Assembly: GCA_039591615.1 (NCBI GenBank) | Contig: JBDHDH010000009.1 | Coordinates: forward strand, 1-64,000 | Reading direction: 5' to 3' | Length of the DNA: 64,000 nt | Source of the DNA: JBDHDH01 sp039591615 | GTDB lineage: Bacteria; Gemmatimonadota; Gemmatimonadetes; Gemmatimonadales; GWC2-71-9 | Shown: positions 36,831-45,886 of the stretch, in pieces | How positions within the stretch are numbered: the stretch's first letter is position 1 | How the letters are laid out: every line of letters starts with the position of its first letter | Notes under the pieces: generated by a model | Told to the model about the DNA's origin: nothing | The model's input: the letters and a program-made list of their open reading frames with translations, nothing else | Databases searched by the model: none | Made by a program: the position numbers and the translations under genes

Positions 36831-36862
36831 CGAGGCTAATCTATGGTTCTGGGTTAGCCTCG
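36831..36862. promoter_or_regulatory. Inverted repeat in the divergent HisC-like / M55 intergenic region
   Basis: Perfect 9-base arms CGAGGCTAA (36831-36839) and TTAGCCTCG (36854-36862) with a 14-base spacer, about 50 bases upstream of the HisC-like start and 200 upstream of the M55 start. The spacing fits either an operator or an mRNA leader hairpin. Confidence 0.45.
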
Positions 36863-37063
36863 CCAGGCGGCGTTGGCGTCGCGTGCGACAGTCGTCTAAT
36901 GTAGGGGTTCTGGCAGCCACAAGCATCGGAACTGCCTGATCATTTGGGACACGCTCGCGAGGCACTTGGCGACCCGCGCAAGATCGCGATCGCCGCGGGG
37001 CCGACCCACCCACACGCGCTCGCCAGCAAGGTGTCCCCCATCCGTTTGCGAAACGAGTTTACC

Positions 37064-38200
37064 ATGCCACGGCACTTGATACTCCGATACCACTTTGTCT
37101 ATACGCTCGGGGTCCTCCCTATTCTCTCGAGCTGCGGGAGAACAACGGAAGGAACTGGTGGGTCCGCCGATCCGTGGACCCTCCAAAACGCAGAACCGGT
37201 TACGTCCGAGGGAATCCGCGTCCTGGTCCTGCACGACATGGAAGGTCTCTCCGGGCAGGATGATCCGCGGAGCTTCGACTTCGGCACCGAACAATACCCG
37301 TTTGGCCAAGAGCTCCTCGTTGCCGATGTCAACGCCGTCGTCGACGGGCTGTTCGCCGCCGGCGCGACTGAGGTCCACGTTGTCGACGGTCATGGAAGCG
37401 GAAACCGGGATCCGGACATCCTGGGTGACAAGCTCGACTCACGCGCGGAACAGGTGTTCCGCGATGAGCAGTTCGACACGTACTTCGACCTGGTCGAGCC
37501 CGGTGCCTACGATGCCGTGGCCGTCGTGGGCATGCACGCGAAGACCGGGAGCGGCGGATTCGCATCGCACACGTATACTCTCGGCATGGACTTCGTCCTG
37601 AACGGGCGATCGATCACCGAAACCGAGCTCGTGGCGCTGTCGTGGGGAAGGGTCGGTGTCCCGGTGATCTTCGCCTCAGGGGACGATCGCCTGGCTCAGG
37701 ATCTCGCAACCATGCCGTGGATCCAGTATGTGACCGTCAAGCGTGCGACGAGCGCCTCGACCGCCGAGCCAAGACCCATGGACGAGGCCCGGGCCGACCT
37801 TCGGGAGGGAGCCCGGCGAGCCGTCGACATCCTGCAGGCGGCGAAGGTCATGAAGGTCATCACGCCCATCACCACGACCTTGCGGGCCGTGCCGCCGGCA
37901 AGCCTGCGGGTGCTCGATGGCGTGCCCGGAATCCAGTACGCCGACAACAGCGTCACATTTGTCGCCAATGACCTCCGAGACGCCTACGACGGCCTGCAGG
38001 AACTCGTCAATGTGGCCCGCGTTGCCTACCTCAACATCCTCATGGAGCAGCTGCGAGACCGACGAGACTGGCAGGAGATCCGGGGTCGATTCCGCAACGC
38101 TCTCGACGAGCGCTGGCTGGACTACGAGTCGGGAAGATGGGAACCGGAGGAGAGGGCTGGCGACCCGAAAGAGCCGCGCCAGTATCATGGATATCGGTGA
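37064..38200 (+). CDS. M55-family D-aminopeptidase-like lipoprotein
   Basis: 378 residues from the ATG at 37064, which gives a lipoprotein signal with lipobox LSSC. The DppA motifs are all there: HDMEGLSG (Asp/Glu metal ligands, about 57-64), VDGHGSGN (His), VGMHAK (His) and ASHTY (His). DppA removes N-terminal D-amino acids from short peptides such as D-Ala-D-Ala, and Bacillus DppA is cytoplasmic; an envelope form would act on released cell-wall peptides. The C-terminal 80 residues are helical. Convergent with mltG. Confidence 0.9.
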   Translation: MPRHLILRYHFVYTLGVLPILSSCGRTTEGTGGSADPWTLQNAEPVTSEGIRVLVLHDMEGLSGQDDPRSFDFGTEQYPFGQELLVADVNAVVDGLFAAGATEVHVVDGHGSGNRDPDILGDKLDSRAEQVFRDEQFDTYFDLVEPGAYDAVAVVGMHAKTGSGGFASHTYTLGMDFVLNGRSITETELVALSWGRVGVPVIFASGDDRLAQDLATMPWIQYVTVKRATSASTAEPRPMDEARADLREGARRAVDILQAAKVMKVITPITTTLRAVPPASLRVLDGVPGIQYADNSVTFVANDLRDAYDGLQELVNVARVAYLNILMEQLRDRRDWQEIRGRFRNALDERWLDYESGRWEPEERAGDPKEPRQYHGYR

Positions 38201-38281
38201 GGCTCTGCGACGCGGTCACGGCGACTCCGCCCAGAAACCGCTGACGGTGAAGCATCGGCGGGAGGGTTTGCCCGTCGACGG

Positions 38282-39250
38282 TTACTGGCCAATCGAGGAA
38301 CGGCGGCGAGCCCGAACGCGCCGGATCGTTGCAAGGTGCTCCCGATAGGTGCGGGAAAAGACATGGCTGCCGTCGCGTCGCGCGACGAAATAGAGATACT
38401 CGGTCCGGGGCGGATAGAGGGTTGCTTCGAGACTTGCTGACGAGGGCTGGCTGATGGGACTCGGCGGAAGCCCGTTGATCCGGTATGTGTTGTAGGCCGA
38501 TTTGACGTTGTAGTCCCCATGGTAGAGCCGGCGTCGCTTGCCCAGGGCGTAGACGACCGTGGGGTCCGCCTGCAGGCGCATGCTCTTCACGAGGCGATTG
38601 TGATAGACGGACGCGATCTCTGTGCGGTCGTCACCACGCACAAGCTCCCCCTCAACGATCGACGCCAGCGTCACGACCTCGTCGCGGCTCATTCTCAACG
38701 TGTCCAGCCGAGCATCCCACTCCGGCTTCCAGCGTGCCTCGAACGTGTCCACCATTTGGCGAAGGACTTCATCCGCCGACGCGTCCACGTGAACGTAGTA
38801 CGTCGTTGGATAGAGATAGCCGTCCACCGTCTCTCCTCGAGCACCGACCCGCGCCCGGAGACTCGAGTCCGTGGCGGCCGCGTAGATGCTTTCCGCCGGA
38901 ATCCCCAATCGCTGTTCGATGGTGAACGCCACCTCGCGCAACCAACCTCCCTCCCGTACGGGGATGCGCTGCACCGGGGCGCGACCCTTTCGCAGCGCGG
39001 CAAGCACGCGACCCATGGGCATGCCGGCCCGCAACGGGTAGATGCCGGGCTTGATTCCACGGTGTTTGCGTCCCATCCGGGCAAACCGGGCGAAGGATTC
39101 CGCCGACGACACGATGTCATGAGTGGCCAGCGATTCCGCTACCGCTTCGACGGCCGCATCCTCGGGTATGGTCACCCATACGGCGTGCGGTGGCTCGGGA
39201 ACGGCACAGGCGATCACTCCGACCATGACGATGACGACCGTGCACCGCAT
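38282..39250 (-). CDS. mltG: Endolytic murein transglycosylase MltG (YceG family)
   Basis: About 322 residues from the ATG at 39248-39250; GGAGG touches this ATG, so an earlier start is possible. A short hydrophobic segment ending in a lipobox-like IAC suggests lipid or helix anchoring in the inner membrane. LysM-like/YceG N-part (IPEDAAVEAVAESL, KPGIYPLRAGM), then the catalytic region VTLASIVEGE (Glu of the SIVE motif), YHNRL, LQADPTVVYALG, YNTYRINGLPPSPI. MltG cuts nascent glycan strands and sets their length. Folate- or tmk-type neighbours common in other bacteria are absent. Confidence 0.94.
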   Translation of the reverse strand: MRCTVVIVMVGVIACAVPEPPHAVWVTIPEDAAVEAVAESLATHDIVSSAESFARFARMGRKHRGIKPGIYPLRAGMPMGRVLAALRKGRAPVQRIPVREGGWLREVAFTIEQRLGIPAESIYAAATDSSLRARVGARGETVDGYLYPTTYYVHVDASADEVLRQMVDTFEARWKPEWDARLDTLRMSRDEVVTLASIVEGELVRGDDRTEIASVYHNRLVKSMRLQADPTVVYALGKRRRLYHGDYNVKSAYNTYRINGLPPSPISQPSSASLEATLYPPRTEYLYFVARRDGSHVFSRTYREHLATIRRVRARRRSSIGQ

Positions 39251-39763
39251 CCTCCTGCGCCCCGCGTTGCTGTTCGATTCGTGCACCTCCACCTCGCTCG
39301 GCGAGCTCGACGCGACGATAGGGGCCGCTGGCTCGGGCATCTGTGACGTGCCTAACACTGGTCCGCCATCTCCTGATGCCAATTACACTTACTCGGCGGG
39401 CTCCGCCCCGTGCAACACCGCCACTGTCACGGCAGTCGAGCGAGAGTGAAGCCGATTGCCACCCGGCCGTGTAATCTGGGCATCAGCCGGGCGCGGTCAA
39501 CTCGCACCGCCTCCCAGTGAGTTTTTACCGCGGGCGACCCCGGCCAACACGCCGATGAGGGTGTCGGAGCCATTGGAATCGTATACTTCACGCAGAGGTA
39601 CCGTGTCGATCGAGTGATCGTGAGAGAATCGCTCGTCATCACGACCCGGCCCGAGCAGGTGGAGGGAGCATGTTCGTGGAGCGCGGGAGCGGACGCGTCA
39701 CTCTGGATGTCCGGGAATCCAACTCAAGGGCCGAAGCCCCTGACGACCCCCGGGACTAGCAGC
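39251..39763. other. Long intergenic region between mltG and the Nudix-like gene
   Basis: 513 bases, divergent. No frame in it looks like a conserved protein. A TATACT hexamer at 39582-39587 could be a -10 box for the Nudix-like gene but lacks a good -35 box. No tRNA or structured RNA was recognised. Confidence 0.45.
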
Positions 39764-40207
39764 ATGGCACGAACGATTCCTGAAGTCGCAAAACTCCTCG
39801 TCAGCGTGACCGGCGACCGCACGAGTCTCATCCTCTTTTCCCGCAAGCGAGCTGAGGGCTACGGCAAGCACGGACGTCTCGAATTCTTGGGTGGGCGACT
39901 CGCCAAGAAGGAGCGGCCCTTCGAGGCTCTCATTCGGGAACTCGGCGAGGAAGAGGAAAGCGGCCTTCTCGCGCAACGGGTCCGTGCCGAGCGACCGCGG
40001 AGCCGCACCGTGCAGCTACCGGACGCCATCTACCACACGTTCCACCTGAACATCACGTTCGAGGACTATCTCGTCCTCGAACCTGGTCGCCATGAGAGCC
40101 TGGGTTTCGTGTTGGTCCCGCGTCCGCTCTTGCGGCAACGGCGGGTGCACGAATTCCTGACCGAGAGGACCTACCAGCTCCTGACCGAGCTCGGATTGCT
40201 CACCTGA
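39764..40207 (+). CDS. Nudix-hydrolase-like protein with a lengthened Nudix box
   Basis: 147 residues from the ATG at 39764; the open frame continues upstream but is not protein-like. The Nudix box reads GRLAKKERPFEALIREL then GEEEESGL: G-x5-E-x7-REL is exact, but two extra residues sit between the catalytic EE pair and the final GL. Nudix enzymes cleave nucleoside diphosphates linked to another group. The flanking strands (SLILFSRKRA, YHTFHLNITFEDYL) fit the fold. Active only if the insertion is tolerated; substrate unknown. Confidence 0.72.
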   Translation: MARTIPEVAKLLVSVTGDRTSLILFSRKRAEGYGKHGRLEFLGGRLAKKERPFEALIRELGEEEESGLLAQRVRAERPRSRTVQLPDAIYHTFHLNITFEDYLVLEPGRHESLGFVLVPRPLLRQRRVHEFLTERTYQLLTELGLLT

Positions 40208-40217
40208 CGGGACCGCT

Positions 40218-40427
40218 TCAGGCCAAGCCCTCTTCCTCCATCAGAAACCACAGAACGATGTAGGCGATGATCCCCGGAAACGCCGCCGACAGCACCGTGA
40301 TGAGCACGTAGGCGACCCGGACAACCGTCGGATCCCAACCCAGCCACTGCGCAATGCCACCACACACACCGGCCACGATCCGATCGTTGCGGGACCGCTT
40401 CAGCGGTTTCTGCAGTTGATTTCCCAC
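40218..40427 (-). CDS. PspC-domain membrane protein
   Basis: 69 residues from the GTG at 40425-40427, preceded by a strong GGAGGAGGAG site. Standard PspC: a basic N-terminus (KPLKRSRNDRIVAGVCGGIA), WLGWDPTVVRVAYVL, then a second membrane helix (FPGIIAYIVLWFLM). PspC proteins sense envelope stress or act as small membrane toxins/anchors. A longer in-frame extension upstream is rejected because of the strong binding site. Confidence 0.88.
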   Translation of the reverse strand: MGNQLQKPLKRSRNDRIVAGVCGGIAQWLGWDPTVVRVAYVLITVLSAAFPGIIAYIVLWFLMEEEGLA

Positions 40428-40570
40428 GGCGCTCCTCCTCCCGAGCTGAACAGAGGTATCCGCTACAAAATAACCCGCCGCCCAGTGCTGAACAGCTACT
40501 ATCGATGGAGGGGCTAGGAGGGGAAACGCAAGAAGGGGACTGGGGCCGGTAGCTGAGTGGAGCGGCCGTC

Positions 40571-40948
40571 CTACGAGCCAAAGCGGCCGAAGACCAGGTA
40601 GCTCGTGAACTGCAGATGGTACAGTAGCACCAAGTAGTAGACCAGGAACGCGCCGAAAATCGCGATCACCGCAAGCACGTGGGTGCGTCTCCGCCACAGC
40701 ACCACGATCCCGAGAGACACCAGCGCGATCTTCGCCAAGACGAAAACCATCGCCCCCTGCTCCACCAGATCCCGCATCAAGGTATTGGCTTCAACGGCGA
40801 GCCCCGCCTGAATCCACCAGAGCGTGAACATGGCGTCGGCGAGGTTGAAGATCACGACGGCGCGAACAATTCCGTCGAGCCAGCGGTACTGCTGATCGGT
40901 GCCAATGATGAGACGCTCTTCTCTCGGTGTTGGCGAACGCTTCACCAT
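40571..40948 (-). CDS. Four-helix membrane protein, DUF5658-like
   Basis: 125 residues from the ATG at 40946-40948 (GAGGGA five bases upstream). Three to four membrane helices; the motif NLADAMFTLWWIQAGLAVEANTL, cut here into its parts NLADAMFTLWW and GLAVEANTL, matches my memory of the DUF5658 family (ADA.xT...G..EANP). Function unknown for the family. Same strand as the PspC gene, 143 bases upstream of it. Confidence 0.78.
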   Translation of the reverse strand: MVKRSPTPREERLIIGTDQQYRWLDGIVRAVVIFNLADAMFTLWWIQAGLAVEANTLMRDLVEQGAMVFVLAKIALVSLGIVVLWRRRTHVLAVIAIFGAFLVYYLVLLYHLQFTSYLVFGRFGS

Positions 40949-41187
40949 TGCATCCCTCAGCAACGATCTTGTCGCGGGTAGGCCGACTTCGTGGCGCTCC
41001 GTCTACAGCGACGTGTCCCCACAACAGTGTAGCAGGTGCTCTGTGCCAATGGCTCCTGTCACACGGACACCGGAGCAACAAGTATGCCCGAAGGGGGATG
41101 CCGTTTGTGCCTGCTGGAGCAGGCCGGCCGCCATCACGCGCTCCACCTGCTTACCGCGATCATCCATGTGCATTACCATTCCCACCA

Positions 41188-42753
41188 ATGAATCGCGACA
41201 CCATGATCGATCGACTCCGGGAGCGATCAAAGCCCTGGGATTTCCTCATCATCGGTGGAGGGGCCACGGGAATGGGCATCGCGGTGGACGCTGCCTCCCG
41301 CGGGTTCGACGTTCTGCTGCTCGAGCAGTCCGACTTCGGAAAGGGAACGTCGACCCGTTCAACCAAACTGGTGCACGGGGGCGTGCGGTACCTGAAGCAG
41401 GGGAACATCTCCCTTGTCATGGAAGCGCTGCGGGAGCGCGGGATCCTGCTGCAAAACGCTCCTCACCTGGTATCGGATCTCGAGTTCGTCGTCCCCAACT
41501 ACGAATGGTGGGAAGCACCGTTCTACGGTGTTGGCATGAAGGTCTACGACGTGCTTGCGGGGCGGTACCGCTTCGGCATGTCGAAGACACTCTCCGTCGA
41601 AGAAACCATCGAACGACTCCCCAACATCGAACGGACAGGCCTTCGCGGGGGCGTACTCTATCACGATGGTCAATTCGACGACGCCCGGCTCTTGATCAAT
41701 CTCGCCCAGACCGCCTTCGAGCAGGGTGCGGTCATCATCAGCTACGCCCAAGTGACCGATTTGCTGAAGAACGGCGGCGGGTTCGTGCACGGTGCGCGAG
41801 TCCGCGAATTGGAGGGTGACGACGAGCTCGAAGCGTATGCCCGGGTCGTTGTAAACGCGACCGGTCCATTTACCGACGCGATTCGGAAGATGGACTTCCC
41901 CGACGTGAGACCCCTCATCGCACCGAGCCAAGGAGTGCATATCACCTTGGCTCGAGAATACCTCGCCGGCGAGTCCGCCATCATGGTGCCACGAACGTCC
42001 GACGGGCGCGTCCTCTTCGCGGTCCCTTGGCATGGCCACGTCATCGTAGGGACGACCGACACACCTCTTGACGAAGTCTCCCTCGAGCCCCGAGCACGAG
42101 AAGATGAGATCGAATTCATCCTCGAGACGGCCGTTCAGTACCTCGTGGAGGATCCGACGAGAGCAGACATCCTCTCCGTCTTTGCCGGCATCCGTCCCCT
42201 TGTGAGAGTCGGGGATGAGGAGAACACGGCCGAGCTGTCTCGCGACCACACTATCGAAATCTCCCACTCGGGGCTGGTTACCATCGCCGGTGGAAAGTGG
42301 ACGACGTATCGCAACATGGCTGAGGATTGCGTCGACCAAGCCATCTGCGTGGGAGACCTGGAGGATCGCGCGTGCGTGACGAAGACGCTCCGCATCCACG
42401 GTCACATGCGGGAAGCACAACGCTTCGGCGATCTCGCGTGGTATGGCTCGGACGCCACCGCAGTCGAAGCACTCCTCGAGACCGGCGACCACTACGACGA
42501 ACGCCTGCACGAATCCCTACCCTACCGTGCAGGCGAGGTCGTCTGGTCTGCCAAATACGAGATGGCTCGTACCGTGGACGACTACCTGTCCCGTCGGAGT
42601 CGCGCGACGTTCTTGAACGCCCGGGCGGGCATCCAAATGGCGCCGAGGGTGGCACAGCTCATGGCGGAGACACTGGGCCGCAACGGGGACTGGATCACCG
42701 AACAGGTGAGAGCCTACGAGCAGATCGCCGGCGGATACCTGGGCAACCAGTAG
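41188..42753 (+). CDS. glpD: FAD-dependent glycerol-3-phosphate dehydrogenase
   Basis: 521 residues from the ATG at 41188. FAD motif FLIIGGGATGMGIAVDAASRG (in two parts: FLIIGGGATG and GIAVDAASRG, about 20-40), then GTSTRSTKLVHGGVRYL and NYEWWEAPF as in GlpD. C-terminal DAO-C domain (about 400-510) present. It oxidises glycerol 3-phosphate to dihydroxyacetone phosphate at the inner membrane and passes electrons to quinone. No glpF or glpK nearby, so the role is probably lipid-backbone turnover. The open frame starts earlier (40927) but that part is not conserved. Confidence 0.94.
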   Translation: MNRDTMIDRLRERSKPWDFLIIGGGATGMGIAVDAASRGFDVLLLEQSDFGKGTSTRSTKLVHGGVRYLKQGNISLVMEALRERGILLQNAPHLVSDLEFVVPNYEWWEAPFYGVGMKVYDVLAGRYRFGMSKTLSVEETIERLPNIERTGLRGGVLYHDGQFDDARLLINLAQTAFEQGAVIISYAQVTDLLKNGGGFVHGARVRELEGDDELEAYARVVVNATGPFTDAIRKMDFPDVRPLIAPSQGVHITLAREYLAGESAIMVPRTSDGRVLFAVPWHGHVIVGTTDTPLDEVSLEPRAREDEIEFILETAVQYLVEDPTRADILSVFAGIRPLVRVGDEENTAELSRDHTIEISHSGLVTIAGGKWTTYRNMAEDCVDQAICVGDLEDRACVTKTLRIHGHMREAQRFGDLAWYGSDATAVEALLETGDHYDERLHESLPYRAGEVVWSAKYEMARTVDDYLSRRSRATFLNARAGIQMAPRVAQLMAETLGRNGDWITEQVRAYEQIAGGYLGNQ

Positions 42754-42782
42754 GCCGGCCGGGAGGCGCCTTTCCTTTCACG

Positions 42783-43421
42783 ATGCGCTCAAAACCACCA
42801 CCTGAGCTGATCGGCGTGATGCTAGCCACGTTGGCTCTCATGCTGGGACTCTCATACGTGATCTGGACGACCTCTGCAACCGGGCGCGCGGTTGCTCAAC
42901 TCGAGCTGCGCCCCGGAACCACTGATCCCCTCATGGGGCTGACCGTCTCACTGCGAGACCGTGGCGTCACCGCGAGAATCGGCCCGCTCACGCTCCGCCC
43001 TTCCATGTCGCCCCTGCGAGGGGGACTCGAGTACCGAGAGCCCAGCCGCCCTCGGCGCTTCCAGTATGCGTTTCGAGTCATTGGGGTTGGCGGCCGAATT
43101 GCTCACCAACGGCGTGGCACCTTCTCCACCTGGTTCCGGGCGCTACCGGGGTCCCCGTCCGTCGATCTGGGGAGCTTCGACCTGGTGGAGGAGGGGCGGT
43201 ACTACCTCGAGATCGAGATGGACGGCCTGACCACCGAGGGAACGGTACCGAACGCTCGCGCCAACGCAGTCCCCGACGCCAGGTTGGTGCTCCGAGCAGG
43301 CACGGGAGCGCCTATCGGTCTCGTGTTTGGTGTAACGGTAGCGATTGCGCTCACGGGCTTCGGGTTGCTGGCACGGGGCTGGCTCCGACCCCGGGAAACC
43401 TCCGTTACCTTGGTGGCGTAG
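42783..43421 (+). CDS. Membrane protein with two terminal helices, unknown function
   Basis: 212 residues, 29 bases after glpD. An N-terminal helix (LIGVMLATLALMLGLSYVI) and a C-terminal helix (PIGLVFGVTVAIALTGFGLL) enclose a soluble beta-rich domain of about 130 residues, probably periplasmic. No motif recognised. Spacing suggests co-transcription with glpD. Confidence 0.68.
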   Translation: MRSKPPPELIGVMLATLALMLGLSYVIWTTSATGRAVAQLELRPGTTDPLMGLTVSLRDRGVTARIGPLTLRPSMSPLRGGLEYREPSRPRRFQYAFRVIGVGGRIAHQRRGTFSTWFRALPGSPSVDLGSFDLVEEGRYYLEIEMDGLTTEGTVPNARANAVPDARLVLRAGTGAPIGLVFGVTVAIALTGFGLLARGWLRPRETSVTLVA

Positions 43422-43515
43422 GAGGGGTCATCGTACCTCATCCGGCAAGGCCCCTGGACTGTGGGCCGGAAGAACGCATCCGTGGAACGAGCCGTATACC
43501 GCTGGATCCCTAGCT

Positions 43516-43724
43516 GTGGTCGCTCTTCTGGTCACGCACATGGTGTTGCTCTTCGGCCGGCGAGGTGCTCGGTCTCACCGATCGGATGAGCGACATCCAG
43601 CCGAAGCGTTCGAGCGACACAAGCGCGACGTGTGGGACGAGCTGCGCGGCCTGCGGGAGCAGCGTAGGCCGCCCTGGAGGATCTGCACGAGCGGTTGGAT
43701 TTCGCCGAGCGCGTGCTCACATAG
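43516..43724 (+). pseudogene. Frameshifted small membrane coiled-coil protein
   Basis: Frame one gives a membrane helix (VVALLVTHMVLLFG) and a charged helix down to ELRGLREQR near 43667. The coiled coil then continues in another frame as ALEDLHERLDFAERVL and stops at 43724. Adding one base near 43666-43672 joins them into one protein of the same type as 11486-11719 and 54355-54588. It is either a recent frameshift or a sequencing error. GTG at 43516 is the likeliest start. Confidence 0.7.
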
Positions 43725-44032
43725 GGTCGGCCGCCCGAGCGAGCGGAAGAGAAGGAACGAACACCGGTCTGACCCCACGGTCCCACCGGCCGCGCACGGA
43801 GCTTAGCGAGCCCGAGACGGCCATCGTGGGAAGTCGAGATCGAGAAGCTCCTGCATCACCGAATTCCACTTCTCGGATCCCGGCTCCACTGCCTGCATGA
43901 AGAACCGGCCTGCCTCCGAGAGTGAACAGGTGTCGAAAGCGCATGAGACCCTCGTGAGCGAGTTGATCGTCCTCGAGGTCACCAGCCGCAGCCACCCCGG
44001 GGAACGAGAATGCCAACACGGGTGGAACCGAC
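43725..44032. other. Intergenic region with a doubtful small minus-strand frame
   Basis: 308 bases. A minus-strand frame ending at the TAA 43803-43805 encodes about 56 residues with some protein-like content (FFMQAVEPGSEKWNSVM, LLDLDFPRW), GTG start near 43975. No ribosome binding site and no family; it may be a short gene or chance. Confidence 0.3.
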
Positions 44033-44914
44033 CTAGGACCTCCGGCTCTCGCTCGTCAGGAATACCAGCCTGGACGCGAACTCGGTTGCCGTGACCCGCT
44101 TGATGTCGGGCGAAATTGCTTCCAACAGCTGGCTGAGAGCGCGCGTCGCGAATGAGAAGCCCTTGCGGCGCTCGTCGTGGGGGTATTCACCGACGAGTAT
44201 TCGACGGCGGATACGCATGCCGTCGAGTCGCCGATCGAAGTCCGCATTCGGAAATCGTTCCTGGAGCTCGGCCATCAACGTGGCGAGACGCTCCGGGGCG
44301 GACGCGCCCGCCCGATCTGCCAGTCCGGACAAGTCACTCTGGGCCTCGACCAACGACACGCGGCGTACGCCACCGTCGTCGGGCACGTAGAGGTCGACGA
44401 ACGCGGCGTACTCGGGATCAGCTTTCGCGTCGGCCCACTCGATGGCACCGCCACTCCGCTCCGCACGGCCCACCAAGGCATCCGGTGTGAGAGATGTGTG
44501 CGACAGTCGGCGCATGGCGGTGGCACGAGAGGGACGCGACGCCGGGTGCAGCTCTCGGTGCGGTCGGCACAAGACCCCGACTATTCTCGTGTCGTACGTA
44601 AGCACCTTCACTGTTCCGTCCACCATAACGGTCAATCCACCGTCCGAGAACGCGAGCGTCGACGCCACAGTCTGGGCCGGTATGCTGCGAAGCACCTCGC
44701 CCGACACGAAGACGACCCGGAGACCGGCTTCCTGCAAAGTGGCAAAGACCGGCTCCATCACAGCTCGGGCCTCGCCGACGAACCAGATTTCCGGGAGCCC
44801 ATAATTGGCCTTCATCTGCACTTCCGCGCTGGAAAGGCGAAAGCACGGAACTGCTTTCGTGAAATCGATGTCGCCGTGAGGAGGGTCTGAGACGATGAGG
44901 GAGTGCTCGCTCAT
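44033..44914 (-). CDS. Conserved-looking cytoplasmic protein of unknown function
   Basis: 293 residues. No signal peptide or membrane helix. The N-part holds alternating strands and helices (LPEIWFVGEARAVMEPVFATL, here in two parts LPEIWFVGEAR and AVMEPVFATLQEAG; LRVVFVSGEVLR), and the C-part is helical (GFSFATRALSQLLEAISPDI). MKANYG at residue 34, with GGAAG before it, is an alternative start. No family that I can name, and the neighbours give no clue. Confidence 0.65.
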   Translation of the reverse strand: MSEHSLIVSDPPHGDIDFTKAVPCFRLSSAEVQMKANYGLPEIWFVGEARAVMEPVFATLQEAGLRVVFVSGEVLRSIPAQTVASTLAFSDGGLTVMVDGTVKVLTYDTRIVGVLCRPHRELHPASRPSRATAMRRLSHTSLTPDALVGRAERSGGAIEWADAKADPEYAAFVDLYVPDDGGVRRVSLVEAQSDLSGLADRAGASAPERLATLMAELQERFPNADFDRRLDGMRIRRRILVGEYPHDERRKGFSFATRALSQLLEAISPDIKRVTATEFASRLVFLTSESRRS

Positions 44915-44978
44915 TGCAGCGAAGGTAGCGAGTTCTCAATCTGCTGTCCACCGAAAACCGTCGCAGTCCCTTCGACGG

Positions 44979-45788
44979 CTAGTAGCCGAGCCCTTGGAGA
45001 AACGCTCGGATCAGCCGCGACACTTTATCCGGCCGTTCGATTGGGGACATGTGCCCGGTGTCAGGCAGGATTTCCAGGCGAGCATGGCGAAGACCACTCG
45101 CGAGCTGGCGAGAATCTCTGAACGGAGTGGTTCGGTCTTCGGCCCCGTAGATGACGAGCACGGGCGCCGCGATTTCGTGCAACCGATGGACGACGGAAGG
45201 CCTGCCTACCGGCACGGCCACCGTGCGCCGGAGATAGTCCACATTCAAGCCCGCCCAGCGGCCCGTCCAGTATTGCACGGTCTCGGGATGCCTCCGCCTG
45301 AAGGATCGGCAAAAGGACACGGCCGCAGCCTGCTCCAGGATCCAGCGCCGCATACCGAACAGCCCGACCATAGTGACGAGCCCGGCGTACTTGAGCCGAC
45401 GGTACCAGGCCTCCGCAGCGGCGCTGGTATCGATGAGCACCAGCCCGCGCACGCGCTCCGGATGCTCCAAAGCCAGATGCAGCGCGGCCATCCCCCCCAT
45501 ACTCTGTCCGACGACGACGGCCGATTCGATGCCCAGGCTGTCCATCACACGGGCAAAGTCGCCTCCTTGGTCCTCCATGGTCCACCTACCTTCGGGCGTC
45601 TCGCTCAGGCCATGTGCGCGCCAATCAAACCGGACCACGCGGTAGTCAGGAGAGAGGTCTTTGGCCTGCCCGTCGTACATCGTGTGATCGAAGAGATAAC
45701 CGTGTCCAAAGACGAGAGGCGATCCGGAGCCTTCCTCGAGGACATGGAGCTCGGCACCATCAATCGTGACCGCGGACTTCTTTGCCAT
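44979..45788 (-). CDS. Alpha/beta hydrolase (Ser nucleophile)
   Basis: 269 residues from the ATG at 45786-45788. FGHGYLFDHTMYD (HG oxyanion motif), nucleophile Ser in GQSMGG (about 94), Asp in YGAEDRTTPF, His in DTGHMSPIE. Typical of esterase/lactonase-like members of the family acting on small esters or lactones in the cytoplasm. Unlike the Asp-nucleophile hydrolase at 11716 it carries Ser. Substrate not readable. Confidence 0.9.
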   Translation of the reverse strand: MAKKSAVTIDGAELHVLEEGSGSPLVFGHGYLFDHTMYDGQAKDLSPDYRVVRFDWRAHGLSETPEGRWTMEDQGGDFARVMDSLGIESAVVVGQSMGGMAALHLALEHPERVRGLVLIDTSAAAEAWYRRLKYAGLVTMVGLFGMRRWILEQAAAVSFCRSFRRRHPETVQYWTGRWAGLNVDYLRRTVAVPVGRPSVVHRLHEIAAPVLVIYGAEDRTTPFRDSRQLASGLRHARLEILPDTGHMSPIERPDKVSRLIRAFLQGLGY

Positions 45789-45886
45789 AGCCGCAATGCT
45801 ACTCGCCGTCGCCCACGATGGCCACCGCCACAATCTGGATCCACCTAGTGTGAGAACGGACCGAGGGAGTCCGACGTGGAGAGCTA

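Noticed and set aside
40530..40600. tRNA-like D-arm (GGTAGCTGAGTGG) followed by a short stem
   Set aside because: No anticodon loop at the right distance and no T-arm (GGTTCGA-type) follow; it does not fold as a tRNA.
43717..44019. 100-codon minus-strand frame
   Set aside because: It overlaps the frameshifted coiled-coil gene and its composition is not protein-like beyond a few residues; a different frame in the same region is slightly better and is listed as doubtful.
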